Source: Sporofaciens musculi (GTDB taxonomy: Bacteria; Bacillota; Clostridia; Lachnospirales; Lachnospiraceae). From it: a stretch of 64,000 nucleotides of DNA. Below, one piece after another: positions 1 through 7,781 of this stretch. Location of the stretch: contig NZ_WUQX01000001.1 of the NCBI RefSeq assembly GCF_009830285.1, positions 4,836,501 through 4,900,500 on the forward strand, given 5' to 3'. The notes beneath the pieces were generated by a model, which was not told the origin of the DNA, ran no database searches, and saw only the letters and a list, made by a program, of their open reading frames with translations. The position numbers were made by a program, and so were the translations under genes. How positions within the stretch are numbered: the stretch's first letter is position 1; each line of letters starts with the position of its first letter.

Positions 1-310
1 CCTCCCCGTCCCCGCAGGTCAAAAGCAGCGCCACGGCCGCCGCCAGCTCCGACTTGCCCTGCTTCTTCGGAATCTCCACATAGGCCGTGTTGAACTGGCG
101 GTATCCGTTAGGCTTTAACGTGCCGAAAATGTCACGGATGATCTGCTCCTGCCAGTCGATCAGTTCAAAAGGCTTCCCCGCCCATGTCCCCTTGGTGTGG
201 CAGAGGCTCTCGATGAACATCACGGCAAAATCGGCGGCATCCTTATCATAGCGGCTGTCCTTTGCCTTGAATTTTGTCGGCTTATACTTTTTCAGTTTCC
301 GCATTGCCAT
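1..310 (-). CDS. terL: Phage terminase large subunit, N-terminal part
   Basis: The reading frame runs off the left edge of the window, so only about 103 residues are visible. The peptide begins MAMRKLKKYKP and contains FELIDWQEQIIRDIFG, then the deviant Walker A segment IPKKQGKSELAA, the typical start of a terminase ATPase domain that drives DNA into the capsid. Three ATG codons lie close together; the one at 310 has GGAGG about 8 nt upstream and is preferred over the one at 316. It is the last visible gene of the prophage run on this strand. Identification rests on the Walker A context and the phage neighbourhood; the nuclease domain is outside the window. Confidence 0.85.
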   Translation of the reverse strand, partial: MAMRKLKKYKPTKFKAKDSRYDKDAADFAVMFIESLCHTKGTWAGKPFELIDWQEQIIRDIFGTLKPNGYRQFNTAYVEIPKKQGKSELAAAVALLLTCGDGE

Positions 311-426
311 CGGCATCACCTCCAGAAGATGGCATCAAAAATGGCCTGCCAGCGGCAAGCCGTAATCTATCAGTACAAGACACAGAGCCTTACGGCTCCG
401 CTCTTGGAATGTGCAGTTTTTATTTT

Positions 427-621
427 TCAGAAAAGTGCGTCAATCTTATCGTACTCGGTCTTAAGCCTCGTGTATTCCTGCGCTATGCACTGCCTCCTGA
501 ATCCGTTTTTGCAGGCTTTCCCCTCTTTCCAAAGGCGGTCAAGCTCCGCTTTCCGTTTCGTCAGTACCTCGGTTCCGTTTCCTTCCCGTGCATCCTTCAA
601 ATCCCTTTCAAATCTTGTCAT
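427..621 (-). CDS. Small phage protein, unknown
   Basis: A 64-residue, highly charged protein (starts MTRFERDLKDAREG) that looks mostly helical, with Lys/Glu/Arg-rich stretches and two cysteines. The start at 621 was chosen because GGAGG lies 9-10 nt upstream; an in-frame upstream start at 684 would run into the promoter-like repeat. It sits between the promoter-like repeat at 645-700 and terL. No family is recognised. About 110 nt without a gene separate it from terL and contain only a 5-bp hairpin (GAGCC/GGCTC). Confidence 0.6.
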   Translation of the reverse strand: MTRFERDLKDAREGNGTEVLTKRKAELDRLWKEGKACKNGFRRQCIAQEYTRLKTEYDKIDALF

Positions 622-644
622 GCCTTCATCCTCCGCTTTCTGTG

Positions 645-700
645 TTTTCCCTTTCGGTAGTACACATATTCGCTCTAAAAGCACATATTATCAAGTTAAT
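645..700 (-). promoter_or_regulatory. Promoter-like repeat, copy 1
   Basis: Read on the minus strand the element contains ACTTGATAATATGTG, then TTTTAGAGCGAATATGTG, then TACTACCGAAAGGG, then the SD of the next gene. Almost the same block recurs at 3105-3175 and a diverged version at 4305-4362, each directly upstream of a prophage gene. TTGATA plus a 17-nt spacer to GAATAT could be a -35/-10 pair, but conservation extends well past the hexamers. Confidence 0.5.
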
Positions 701-746
701 CCGGTCCGTGATCTGCACAAATATCTGCAGGGCAGATTGTGCAGTT

Positions 747-1127
747 TTAATGGTTGGGGATGTGCTTCCCGTCCTCTATCCAGTCAACCAGGACGATGAT
801 CTCCCCTTCGGTTTCCATCCGTTCAAGCTCCGCCACATCATCCATGTCCCAACCGACCGGGTACACCCCGCAGAATTCCACAATGCAGTCGATCTCACCC
901 GTTTCAATCCAGTCCCGGTTCAGGTTCCATGCGCCGCAGACCGTATCCACATGGCCGTGGCTGACATGGTTCTTATCAAGGATGCCCTCGATTTTTTTGA
1001 TGGTTTCATCCTTGTAAATGTCGGTGTCTTTCGGGACGGTGATGTAAAACATACACTTTGTTGCAGCCTCGCCCCGTTCCCTTCTTGCGTCAATCCACTC
1101 CTGGATGACCTCTGTCCTTTTTTTCAT
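747..1127 (-). CDS. Phage protein of unknown function
   Basis: A 126-residue acidic protein starting MKKRTEVIQEWIDARRERG, with AAGGAG about 11 nt upstream. The middle reads like alternating beta strands and helices (CMFYITVPKDTDIYKDETIKK) and the C-terminal part is rich in Asp and Glu with hydrophobic strands (EIIVLVDWIEDGKHIPNH). There is no membrane segment or recognisable motif. It is co-oriented with the zinc-ribbon and cyclotransferase genes upstream and is probably in the same operon. Function unknown. Confidence 0.65.
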   Translation of the reverse strand: MKKRTEVIQEWIDARRERGEAATKCMFYITVPKDTDIYKDETIKKIEGILDKNHVSHGHVDTVCGAWNLNRDWIETGEIDCIVEFCGVYPVGWDMDDVAELERMETEGEIIVLVDWIEDGKHIPNH

Positions 1128-1160
1128 AGCTTTACGCTCCTTCCTTTATCTTTGCAATGT

Positions 1161-1370
1161 TCATCCCCTGCCGTAGCACCTGTGGATGGCTGCAAGGATC
1201 TGTTCCTGCTCCTTCCCGTCCACGCCGATGCTCTCCAGCGCCTCCCTGGTGCCGCAGTCCGGGCAGAGCGGCGTTTTGCCGTCCGCCCGCGAAACTGCCG
1301 GCCTCCCGTGGTAGGTCTGCCCGCACCTTGGGCAGACCGAAATCCTCGCAATATTATCTGTTTCTTTCAT
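1161..1370 (-). CDS. Small zinc-ribbon protein
   Basis: A 69-residue protein whose start codon overlaps the stop of the upstream cyclotransferase gene (ATGA), so the two are translationally coupled. It carries CPRCGQTYHGR and CPDCGTREAL, two CxxC knuckles about 25 residues apart, which form a zinc ribbon. The C-terminal part is a short helix. A longer in-frame ORF begins at 1574 but lies inside the upstream gene, so the short start is used. Such proteins bind nucleic acid or act as small adaptors in phages; the exact role is unknown. Confidence 0.65.
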   Translation of the reverse strand: MKETDNIARISVCPRCGQTYHGRPAVSRADGKTPLCPDCGTREALESIGVDGKEQEQILAAIHRCYGRG

Positions 1371-2041
1371 TCCAATTCCTCCTTTGCTGCAGGTTCCCGG
1401 ATGCCAAGCGCCTCCTCCTTGCTGCGGAACATCCTCCCTGCGGATGCGCGGTAACGGCTGCCCCTGCTGTTCTGGAGCCAGAAATATTTCCCATCGAATC
1501 CCAGAACGGTGTAGTTGCCCGTGTAGCCGTTCTTCCGGTTGGTCACCATGAAGCAGGCATCCCCGTTTTTCCACCCGCCCGGAAATTCCTCCCTGCTGTC
1601 GGCATACGCCTGTTCCAGAAATGCCTCGTCAAAACCGAAGCTCTGGTATCCCTGCCTGCAGGTCTCCATATAAAACTCGCTCGGCAGTCCAAGCGGGCGG
1701 TCCTCATGCATGATGTAGACGAAAACCTTCCGCAGCCGCACCTTTCCGGTCTTAATCCCTTTGAGGGGCAGCTCCATCTCCTTTTTGTAATAAAAGGACG
1801 GGAAGCCCTCGTAGCGGTCCAGGGCCGCCTCATCCTCCTCCGTCACCGCCCATGCCGCCACAGGTACGCTTGCGCCCTCCTGCGGCTCAATGGTGAGGTA
1901 GGAGCCGGTCCTGCTTCCCTTGAACAGCAGCCGGTAGCCCTCAATCACCGAAGTGCCGATAATCCTCGCCCCAGGGCAGCGCATCCGCATCTGCCGGATG
2001 TTTAAGTTTGAGCCGTAAGCAATGTAGTATCTTTTTTCCAT
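1367..2041 (-). CDS. Gamma-glutamylcyclotransferase-like (AIG2/GGCT) protein
   Basis: A 224-residue protein starting MEKRYYIAYGSNLNIRQM. The YGSNLN motif near the N terminus is the substrate loop of the gamma-glutamylcyclotransferase fold, and a Glu further in (DRYEGFPSFYYKKEM) matches the usual catalytic region. These enzymes release 5-oxoproline from gamma-glutamyl amines or peptides. The C-terminal third (DACFMVTNRKNGYTGNYTV onward) is an extra module not needed for the fold. The gene follows an amidoligase, a pairing described for phage and bacterial peptide-tagging or metabolite neighbourhoods, so it may cleave or trim what the ligase makes. The start at 2041 was chosen because the fold begins there. 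Confidence 0.8.
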   Translation of the reverse strand: MEKRYYIAYGSNLNIRQMRMRCPGARIIGTSVIEGYRLLFKGSRTGSYLTIEPQEGASVPVAAWAVTEEDEAALDRYEGFPSFYYKKEMELPLKGIKTGKVRLRKVFVYIMHEDRPLGLPSEFYMETCRQGYQSFGFDEAFLEQAYADSREEFPGGWKNGDACFMVTNRKNGYTGNYTVLGFDGKYFWLQNSRGSRYRASAGRMFRSKEEALGIREPAAKEELE

Positions 2042-2141
2042 CTTGAAATCCATCCTTTCCGAAGGGGGCACCCTTCTACCGCCTTAAGACCGCCGGAGCG
2101 GTCAGTGGTAAGGCGGCAGGAGGCTACCTCCCGCGTTCCCT

Positions 2142-3089
2142 TCAAGCGGCCCTTCCATTGCGGAAGGATGCGTCCCCTGCAAGCCTCTTTGTGAGGATGT
2201 CCCTTGCGGTCTTGAATTCGTCCCCGATGAAGCCGAGCCGGAGGAGCCAGGTCCTCATGGCGTATTTCGGATTCTCATTCTGCTGCGGCTTCGGGCTTGC
2301 CGTTTTCACTTCCTTCGCCATCTGGCTCAGTGCGAGGCAGAGCTGGATGTAGCTCTTGAGCTGCCCTGCGTGGAGGCCGCCCCTGCGCCCGTCGCCCGGC
2401 TCGTCGAACTGGAAGAGCCGGAACTCGACCGTGCCTTTGGTGAAGGTTGCGTGGTAGTTGAGCATATGGTAGCGGCTGTCGTTGTAGTGCTGGCTCCTGC
2501 CATAGTTTGCGCCGTGGCTCGTGTACCAGATGTCCGCAAGGGCTGCCATCGTGGCCGGCTTCTTCCTGTTGACCTCCTCTAAGAACCGCGGGTCAACCGT
2601 GCGGCAGTAGCGGTTCATCCTCCAGCGGTCAAGGTTTAAGGCGTCCGCGATCAGGCTTTCGTGGCCTGCCATGATGTTGGCGAGGTTTCTGAGGCTCTGC
2701 GGCGTGTGGCCTTTCGCCCCGATGTGGATGTGTACCCCGCAGCCCCGGCCCGCGTCGCTCTTCGCTCCGGCGTGTCTGAGCTGCCGGATGAGCTCCTGCA
2801 GGGTTTCGATGTCCCCGTAGGTAAGGATCGGCGTCACCAGTTCGCACTTTTCGCTGTCCGGCCCCGCAATGCTCACATCCTTCTGGAATTTCCACTCCCT
2901 GCCCTGCGCGTCCCATGCGGAGTAGGTTTCGTAGCCGTTCCTGCGCGCCGTGTATTCGTGCCTGCCCGTTCCGAAGAACTTAGCGGCAACCCTCGCTGCC
3001 TTGTCTCTTGCGATGCTGTTCATCTCCACCTCAACCCCGATGGTCTGCTTTTTCATTTCCTCAACCTGCCTTGCCAACTTTGCGTTCAT
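2142..3089 (-). CDS. Amidoligase-family enzyme
   Basis: A 315-residue protein starting MNAKLARQVEEMKKQTIGVE, with GGAGG about 9 nt upstream. IGVEVEMN near the N terminus, the CGVHIHIG segment in the middle and TVEFRLFQFDEP later match the glutamine-synthetase-like amidoligase fold, in which acidic and His residues bind Mg-ATP. Family members form amide bonds between a carboxylate and an amine, on peptides or small molecules. The last 60 residues (KYAMRTWLLRLGFIGDEFK) are a separate module that recurs in the protein encoded at 3423-4298. A promoter-like repeat lies directly upstream. Family call is firm; substrate unknown. Confidence 0.8.
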   Translation of the reverse strand: MNAKLARQVEEMKKQTIGVEVEMNSIARDKAARVAAKFFGTGRHEYTARRNGYETYSAWDAQGREWKFQKDVSIAGPDSEKCELVTPILTYGDIETLQELIRQLRHAGAKSDAGRGCGVHIHIGAKGHTPQSLRNLANIMAGHESLIADALNLDRWRMNRYCRTVDPRFLEEVNRKKPATMAALADIWYTSHGANYGRSQHYNDSRYHMLNYHATFTKGTVEFRLFQFDEPGDGRRGGLHAGQLKSYIQLCLALSQMAKEVKTASPKPQQNENPKYAMRTWLLRLGFIGDEFKTARDILTKRLAGDASFRNGRAA

Positions 3090-3104
3090 GCTGTTTTCCT
3101 CCGT

Positions 3105-3175
3105 TTTCTTTGTGTGTTTTCCCTTTCGGTAGTACACATATTCGCTCTAAAAGGGGATAATAGCAAGTTAATTCG
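3105..3175 (-). promoter_or_regulatory. Promoter-like repeat, copy 2
   Basis: This is nearly identical to the block at 645-700: TTTTAGAGCGAATATGTG followed by TACTACCGAAAGGGAAAAC, ending at the SD of the amidoligase gene. AACTTGCTATTATCCCC precedes it, so TTGCTA may serve as a -35 element. Its presence before both genes suggests a shared regulator or a phage-specific promoter class. Confidence 0.55.
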
Positions 3176-3217
3176 AGGCATATATTACACAATGTTTTCC
3201 GCAGTTTTTTGTGTATT

Positions 3218-3439
3218 TTATTGCAGTTTCCGGCAGGCATCCTCCCCGTAAATTACATGGAGGCTGCTTCCATTGTCCCATGCGACCATGACGCTCGCCG
3301 TGTCATCCACGCCCGTCACGGTTCCTCTCGTCCCAATGGGCGGGGCCTGCACATCATCCATCCGCACAAGCTCCACCCGTGTGCCTGCAGGGTACTCCCT
3401 GCGGACACGCTCCACTGTCTCCCTATTCGGAAATCCCAT
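3218..3439 (-). CDS. DUF4314-like small protein
   Basis: A 73-residue protein starting MGFPNRETVERVRREYPAGT, with GGGAGG 9 nt upstream. It is dominated by the pattern GTRVELVRMDD...PIGTRGTVTGVDD...VMVAWDNGSSLHVIYGED, which has the look of a small SH3-like beta barrel and matches my memory of the DUF4314 family common in mobile elements of Clostridia. Its start overlaps the end of the upstream gene by 17 nt, so translation is coupled. No catalytic residues are apparent. Confidence 0.7.
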   Translation of the reverse strand: MGFPNRETVERVRREYPAGTRVELVRMDDVQAPPIGTRGTVTGVDDTASVMVAWDNGSSLHVIYGEDACRKLQ

Positions 3440-4298
3440 CTGCTGCACCTCCCATCCCTGCATTGACCTGCTGTATCAGTATCTCATCAAGCAGTTCCTC
3501 TGTCAGTTCCGGATGTTCTCCGGCATCCACCCGCATGGCAGGATTGACTGGCTCCGGCCGGAGTGTTTCACTTTTTGGCTCGCCGTTCTTAAAAGCCGAG
3601 CTGCCGGAGAGGTTCTTCAGCAGGATTTTCCGTTCCACCTTGTATTCCGCCCCGATGAAGCCGAGCCGGAGCAGGAAGCACCGGAATGCGTACTTTTCGT
3701 TGTCCGCAGGCTTTTCCTTTGCCGTGATGCGCTTCTGGTTCCTTGCCATGTCGCAGATGGCGGCAATGAAATGGGTGTAGGCTTTCACCGATTCGCTGTC
3801 CTGCCCCTCCGCAAACCATGGGAAGGAAACCTTCTCCCCGTCCGTTTCAATCGGGAGGCTGTCAACCGCCAGCGCCTTTTTAATCAGGCTCCCTTTGGCA
3901 TCCACCAGCTTCCGCAGGTTCTCCAGCGCGGCATCCGTGAAGGAATCCCTCGGCATTGCCACCGTAAGCCCCAGATCTGCCCCCTGTGCCTCCGTTTCCG
4001 GCTCCTCCGCTTTGTTTTCCGCATCCGCGCTTTCTTCTGCCGTGCCGCCTTCCTGCGCCGTTTCTGCCGGGGCTGCGACAATCCCTCTTTCCGCAAGCCG
4101 CTCCAGCAGGTTCTCTATTTCCTCACTGTCCGCCCGGTCGTCAAACTCCACCGCGCCGGTCTTGTCGATGTGGAAGTAATCCACCTGGTAAGCCGCTGTC
4201 GGCATTCCGAGGTATTTCGGCTTTACCTCTAAAATTTCCCCCATTGCCTGCACCAGCGCCTTCCGCTCTGCCCCTGTCCTGTTGAATTCAAACCTCAT
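3423..4298 (-). CDS. Phage protein sharing the amidoligase C-terminal module
   Basis: A 291-residue protein with GGAGG about 9 nt upstream. The N-terminal 75 residues (MRFEFNRTGAERKALVQAMG) form one domain, followed by a low-complexity acidic Ala/Glu linker at about 90-125, a middle segment, and a C-terminal stretch (DNEKYAFRCFLLRLGFIG). That stretch aligns well with the end of the amidoligase at 2142-3089 (shared KYAxRxxLLRLGFIGxExK and FxNG). I recall relatives annotated only as 'virulence protein'. The shared tail suggests a common partner or substrate with the ligase. Function unknown. Confidence 0.65.
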   Translation of the reverse strand: MRFEFNRTGAERKALVQAMGEILEVKPKYLGMPTAAYQVDYFHIDKTGAVEFDDRADSEEIENLLERLAERGIVAAPAETAQEGGTAEESADAENKAEEPETEAQGADLGLTVAMPRDSFTDAALENLRKLVDAKGSLIKKALAVDSLPIETDGEKVSFPWFAEGQDSESVKAYTHFIAAICDMARNQKRITAKEKPADNEKYAFRCFLLRLGFIGAEYKVERKILLKNLSGSSAFKNGEPKSETLRPEPVNPAMRVDAGEHPELTEELLDEILIQQVNAGMGGAADGISE

Positions 4299-4304
4299 TT
4301 TTTT

Positions 4305-4362
4305 GTACCTCCTTCGTTTTTCGGTACTACATTAATCACTCTGAACGGCAGGAATAGCAAGC
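4305..4362 (-). promoter_or_regulatory. Promoter-like repeat, copy 3 (diverged)
   Basis: The minus strand reads TACTTGCTATTCC, then GTTCAGAGTGATTAATGTAG, then TACCGAAAAACGAAGGAGG. It keeps the TTGCTATT, AGAGYGA and TACCGAAA parts of the repeats at 645-700 and 3105-3175 and sits at the same place relative to the next start codon. Confidence 0.45.
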
Positions 4363-4380
4363 AGTATGTGAGAAAAAATG

Positions 4381-6522
4381 TCACAATAAAAAGTCCGGGA
4401 ACTGTGCGTAATACACAATGCCCGAAAGCACGAAATAGACATTCGGCAGCGCCACGCCGTTGCCCCACATCTTATATTCAGCGGAATCCGAATGGGGGTC
4501 TTTCAGCCATTTGATGATCTGCTTATCGGTCTTCGGCTTGGTGGAAGTCCCCGCAATCTTACGGTGGGTCTCAAAGACCTCCCGCCAGAAGGCAAGGTCA
4601 TCCTCCGTTGGCTTTTCCGTCCCAAGGCCGCTGCACCACCAGTCCGGGAAGCCCTGCAGCCTTGCACACTCCGTCGGCGTCAGCCTGCGGACGATATACT
4701 CCGGCTCCATAATATGGTAGTCCCCGCTGAACGCCTCCTGGTTGCCGAGCCACTGCTTGGAGCCCATGCTTGCGGAAAGTGTGCCGAACACCTCCTTGCC
4801 GGATGCCGTCTGTACATCGTTGATGACAGGCGGGTCTTTATAATCAGTAGCCACCAGCGTATTTGCCAGCTCCTTTTCCGCCCGCGTGAAATGGGAATTC
4901 TTGCTTGTGCAGTAAGTCGGGTACGCCACCGCATGGTGGTCCGTGGCGTTCAGCGTGAAGGAAACATCCTCATTCACCCCGCTGCCCTGCGGCCCGTTCT
5001 TATCGTCCCTGCCGATCATGGAGCCCTGCACCGACACCACCGCAATACCGCCCTGGTTGCAGGAGGGATTTCCGCCGTTCCCATCCAGAGTCCGGGAAGT
5101 ATCTGCCTCATAAAATCCGCTGTGGGGATTATCCGACTTCATGGCATTGCTGTCTTTAGAGCAGATGCCGTATGCCTGCACCACCAGTTCATTGCAGCGG
5201 CTCTCACCCACATCAAAGGTGTTCAGCGTGTTTGCCACCTTCCCGTCCTTCCAGGTCGGCGCATCCCCTTTGTAGTGGGCGCGGTACCCCTTGCAGAAAG
5301 GCACGAACACCGTCTGGTCATTGTTGCAGGAGAGAGTTGCGGATTTGTCATCCTGTATGATCGCCCCTTTGCCGCCGCCCTCACAGCCGGAGCGGATTTT
5401 CAGCGTCTTGGGCGTTTCCACCACGAACGGCTGGTTATTGCCGCCCATGCCGTAGGTGGAGCTGACCGTAGGCGCCGTTTCCAAAGGCCCCGTATATCTC
5501 GTATCCTGCGAATGGTTCTCATAGAGCGCCACCGCAGCCGGGACCGTCCCTGCACGGAGCGTGGGCGAGGTTTCCTCCTCATACCCAATCCCACGCGCCT
5601 TTGCGGAATGCTCCGTGCAGAAACCGGCCGATTCCAATACGCACGGGGGGTGGTGCGCCTCTGCCCGCAGGGTGCAGGTCACGTCATCCGTCACGTCCAT
5701 CCTCTGCCCGCCCTGGTCGTTCAGGCAGATGCCGCCTGCCGCTCCAATGCAATCCGCAGCACCTCCGGCAGTTCCTTGCCACGCACGGAAGCCCTCCGCA
5801 GAATACCCAGACACGCCTTCGGACTCAAATAATACCTTTCCGGCACTCCCGCCTGCAAAATCTGCGACAAGGTAGATGCGTTTCCTTCGCTGGGGGATTC
5901 CCCAAAACTGGGAGTCAAACACCCGCCATGCGAGGGAAAAGCCGTCTGCCACGATGCTTCCGGCATTCGCCCACCTCCCCTTTGGAGGTCCAGGTACAGA
6001 AATACTTTCGTCTTTGACGGAGCAGACCGCTTCGAGGACTGCCTTAAAGTCTTCCCCTTTATTGGATGAGAAGGCTCCGGGGACGTTCTCCCACACGATA
6101 AACCTTGGATATTTTCCATCTGTTGCACACCTCATTTCCTTTACGATTCGTATTGCCTGGTAGAACAGGCAGGACTGCCGCCCTTCAAGCCCCGCCCGCT
6201 TGCCGGCCACCGACATATCCGTGCAGGGCGAGCCGAAGGTGATGATGTCCACCGGGGCAATCTCTGCGCCATCCACCGCAGAAATATCGCCCAAGTGCTT
6301 CACGGAGGGCAGCCGCTTTGTGGTCACACGGATGGGGAACGGCTCAATCTCCGAAGCCCATAGAGGGGTGATGCCTGCAAGCAGCCCGCCCAAAGGAAAA
6401 CCCCCGGAGCCGTCAAACAGGCTGCCGAGGGTCAGGCAGGTATCCGCAGACTGCGGATTTGGTGTGTCTCCGCCGCCAGTGCCGGACTCCCTGCTATGGA
6501 TATATATAGCGTCTGCATTCAT
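4381..6522 (-). CDS. DNA (cytosine-5) methyltransferase with a long repeat-containing insert
   Basis: A 713-residue C5 methyltransferase. In order it shows motif I (LFDGSGGFPLGG, about residue 35), motif IV with the catalytic Cys (GSPCTD), motif VI (WENVPG), motif VIII (QRRKRIYLV), and near the end motif IX (RRLTPTECARLQGFPDWW) and motif X (GNGVALPN). Phage C5 enzymes are usually 300-450 residues; the excess lies between motifs VIII and IX, where about nine degenerate modules of the type x-TL-x-[AS]-x5 repeat over about 330 residues. This is the target-recognition region. It overlaps the upstream methylase gene by 4 nt (ATGA). It probably protects phage DNA from host restriction. Confidence 0.9.
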   Translation of the reverse strand: MNADAIYIHSRESGTGGGDTPNPQSADTCLTLGSLFDGSGGFPLGGLLAGITPLWASEIEPFPIRVTTKRLPSVKHLGDISAVDGAEIAPVDIITFGSPCTDMSVAGKRAGLEGRQSCLFYQAIRIVKEMRCATDGKYPRFIVWENVPGAFSSNKGEDFKAVLEAVCSVKDESISVPGPPKGRWANAGSIVADGFSLAWRVFDSQFWGIPQRRKRIYLVADFAGGSAGKVLFESEGVSGYSAEGFRAWQGTAGGAADCIGAAGGICLNDQGGQRMDVTDDVTCTLRAEAHHPPCVLESAGFCTEHSAKARGIGYEEETSPTLRAGTVPAAVALYENHSQDTRYTGPLETAPTVSSTYGMGGNNQPFVVETPKTLKIRSGCEGGGKGAIIQDDKSATLSCNNDQTVFVPFCKGYRAHYKGDAPTWKDGKVANTLNTFDVGESRCNELVVQAYGICSKDSNAMKSDNPHSGFYEADTSRTLDGNGGNPSCNQGGIAVVSVQGSMIGRDDKNGPQGSGVNEDVSFTLNATDHHAVAYPTYCTSKNSHFTRAEKELANTLVATDYKDPPVINDVQTASGKEVFGTLSASMGSKQWLGNQEAFSGDYHIMEPEYIVRRLTPTECARLQGFPDWWCSGLGTEKPTEDDLAFWREVFETHRKIAGTSTKPKTDKQIIKWLKDPHSDSAEYKMWGNGVALPNVYFVLSGIVYYAQFPDFLL

Positions 6523-7775
6523 TCCATCTCCACCTCCTTCACCAGCGCGGAGTATGGGATTTTTTCCCCACCGCGCACCACATACACATTCTCCGAATCC
6601 CCGGTATCTTCCACATACCTCCGCAGGATGACGGATGCGTACTTTTCATCCAGCTCCATCATGTGGCAGATGCGGTTTGTCTGCTCACACGCCATCATCG
6701 TGGAGCCGCTCCCTCCGAAAGTGTCCAGAACGATGGCGTTCTCCTGGGAAGAATTGCTGATCGGGTAGCCGAGCAGGTCGAGCGGCTTGGAAGTCGGATG
6801 GTTCTTATTCCGTTTCGGCTTGTCATAATTCCAGATGGTGGTCTGCTTCCGGTCGGAATACCACGGGTGTTTCCCGTTCTTAAGGAAACCGTACAGCACA
6901 GGCTCATGCTGCCACTGGTAATCCGAGCGCCCAAGCACCAGCGAATTCTTTACCCATATGCACACCCCGGCAAGGTGGAACCCCGCATCCACAAAGGCTT
7001 TCCTGAAATTAAGCCCCTCCGTGTCCGCATGGAACACATAAGCCGCGCCGCCGCTTTCCAGATGCTCCACCATGCATGAGAACGAATTGTACAGAAATGT
7101 GTAGAACTCCCCGTTTTCCATGCTGTCATTCTGGATGGAAAGCCCACTTCCGCTCTTGAATGCGACGTTATACGGCGGGTCCGTCACGATAAGGTTTGCC
7201 TTTTTCCCGTCCATGAGCGCCGCCACGTCCTCCGCACTGGTAGCGTCACCGCACATCAGCCTGTGCCTGCCCACCGTCCAGATATCTCCCTTTTCCACGA
7301 ACGCCGCTTTCTCCAACGCTGCGGAAAGGTCGAAATCATCATCTTTCACATCTTTTTCACCGTCCCCGGAGAAAAGGTCTGCAATCTCATCCTCACCGAA
7401 GCCTGTCAAAGATACATCAAAATCCGCACCCTGCAAACTTTCAATCTCAATGCGGAGCAGCTCCTCATCCCACCCGGCATCCAGAGCCATGCGGTTGTCC
7501 GCAAGGATGTAGGCTTTCTTCTGCGCCTCTGTCAGATAGTCCACAAATACACACGGAACCTCTGTAATCCCTTCCTCCTTCGCCGCTGCGATCCTGCCAT
7601 GCCCTGCGATGACATTGAAATCCCGGTCGATGATGACCGGGTTGATGAAGCCGAACTCCCGCAGGGATGAGCGGAGCTTCGCAAGCTGCTTCGGCGAGTG
7701 CGTCCGCGCATTATTCACATACGGCACTAATTTTGAGAGCGGCACAAGCTGCATCTCCGTTGTCGTCTTACCCAT
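6519..7775 (-). CDS. ParB-domain DNA methyltransferase (amino-methyltransferase)
   Basis: A 418-residue two-domain protein. Residues 8-110 are a ParB/Srx-like domain (LVPYVNNARTHSPKQLAKL...FGFINPVIIDRDFNVIAGHGR). From about residue 160 it is an N6-adenine or N4-cytosine methyltransferase with motif IV DPPYNV and motif I-type FGGSGSTMMACEQT near the C terminus, the beta-class order. Such fusions are common in phages and modify the phage genome. It lies just downstream of the small terminase gene and overlaps the C5 methyltransferase start, so the two modification genes are expressed together with packaging. AAGGAG lies 11 nt before the ATG. Confidence 0.9.
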   Translation of the reverse strand: MGKTTTEMQLVPLSKLVPYVNNARTHSPKQLAKLRSSLREFGFINPVIIDRDFNVIAGHGRIAAAKEEGITEVPCVFVDYLTEAQKKAYILADNRMALDAGWDEELLRIEIESLQGADFDVSLTGFGEDEIADLFSGDGEKDVKDDDFDLSAALEKAAFVEKGDIWTVGRHRLMCGDATSAEDVAALMDGKKANLIVTDPPYNVAFKSGSGLSIQNDSMENGEFYTFLYNSFSCMVEHLESGGAAYVFHADTEGLNFRKAFVDAGFHLAGVCIWVKNSLVLGRSDYQWQHEPVLYGFLKNGKHPWYSDRKQTTIWNYDKPKRNKNHPTSKPLDLLGYPISNSSQENAIVLDTFGGSGSTMMACEQTNRICHMMELDEKYASVILRRYVEDTGDSENVYVVRGGEKIPYSALVKEVEME

Positions 7776-7781
7776 TTTTAT

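Noticed and set aside
588..1454. Long plus-strand ORF of 288 codons in the prophage
   Set aside because: It is antisense to three well-supported genes with SDs, has no SD and reads as low-quality protein; a shadow of GC-rich coding DNA.
4492..5832. Plus-strand ORF of 446 codons
   Set aside because: Antisense to the C5 methyltransferase, whose motifs are complete; Arg/His/Pro-rich translation without any motif.
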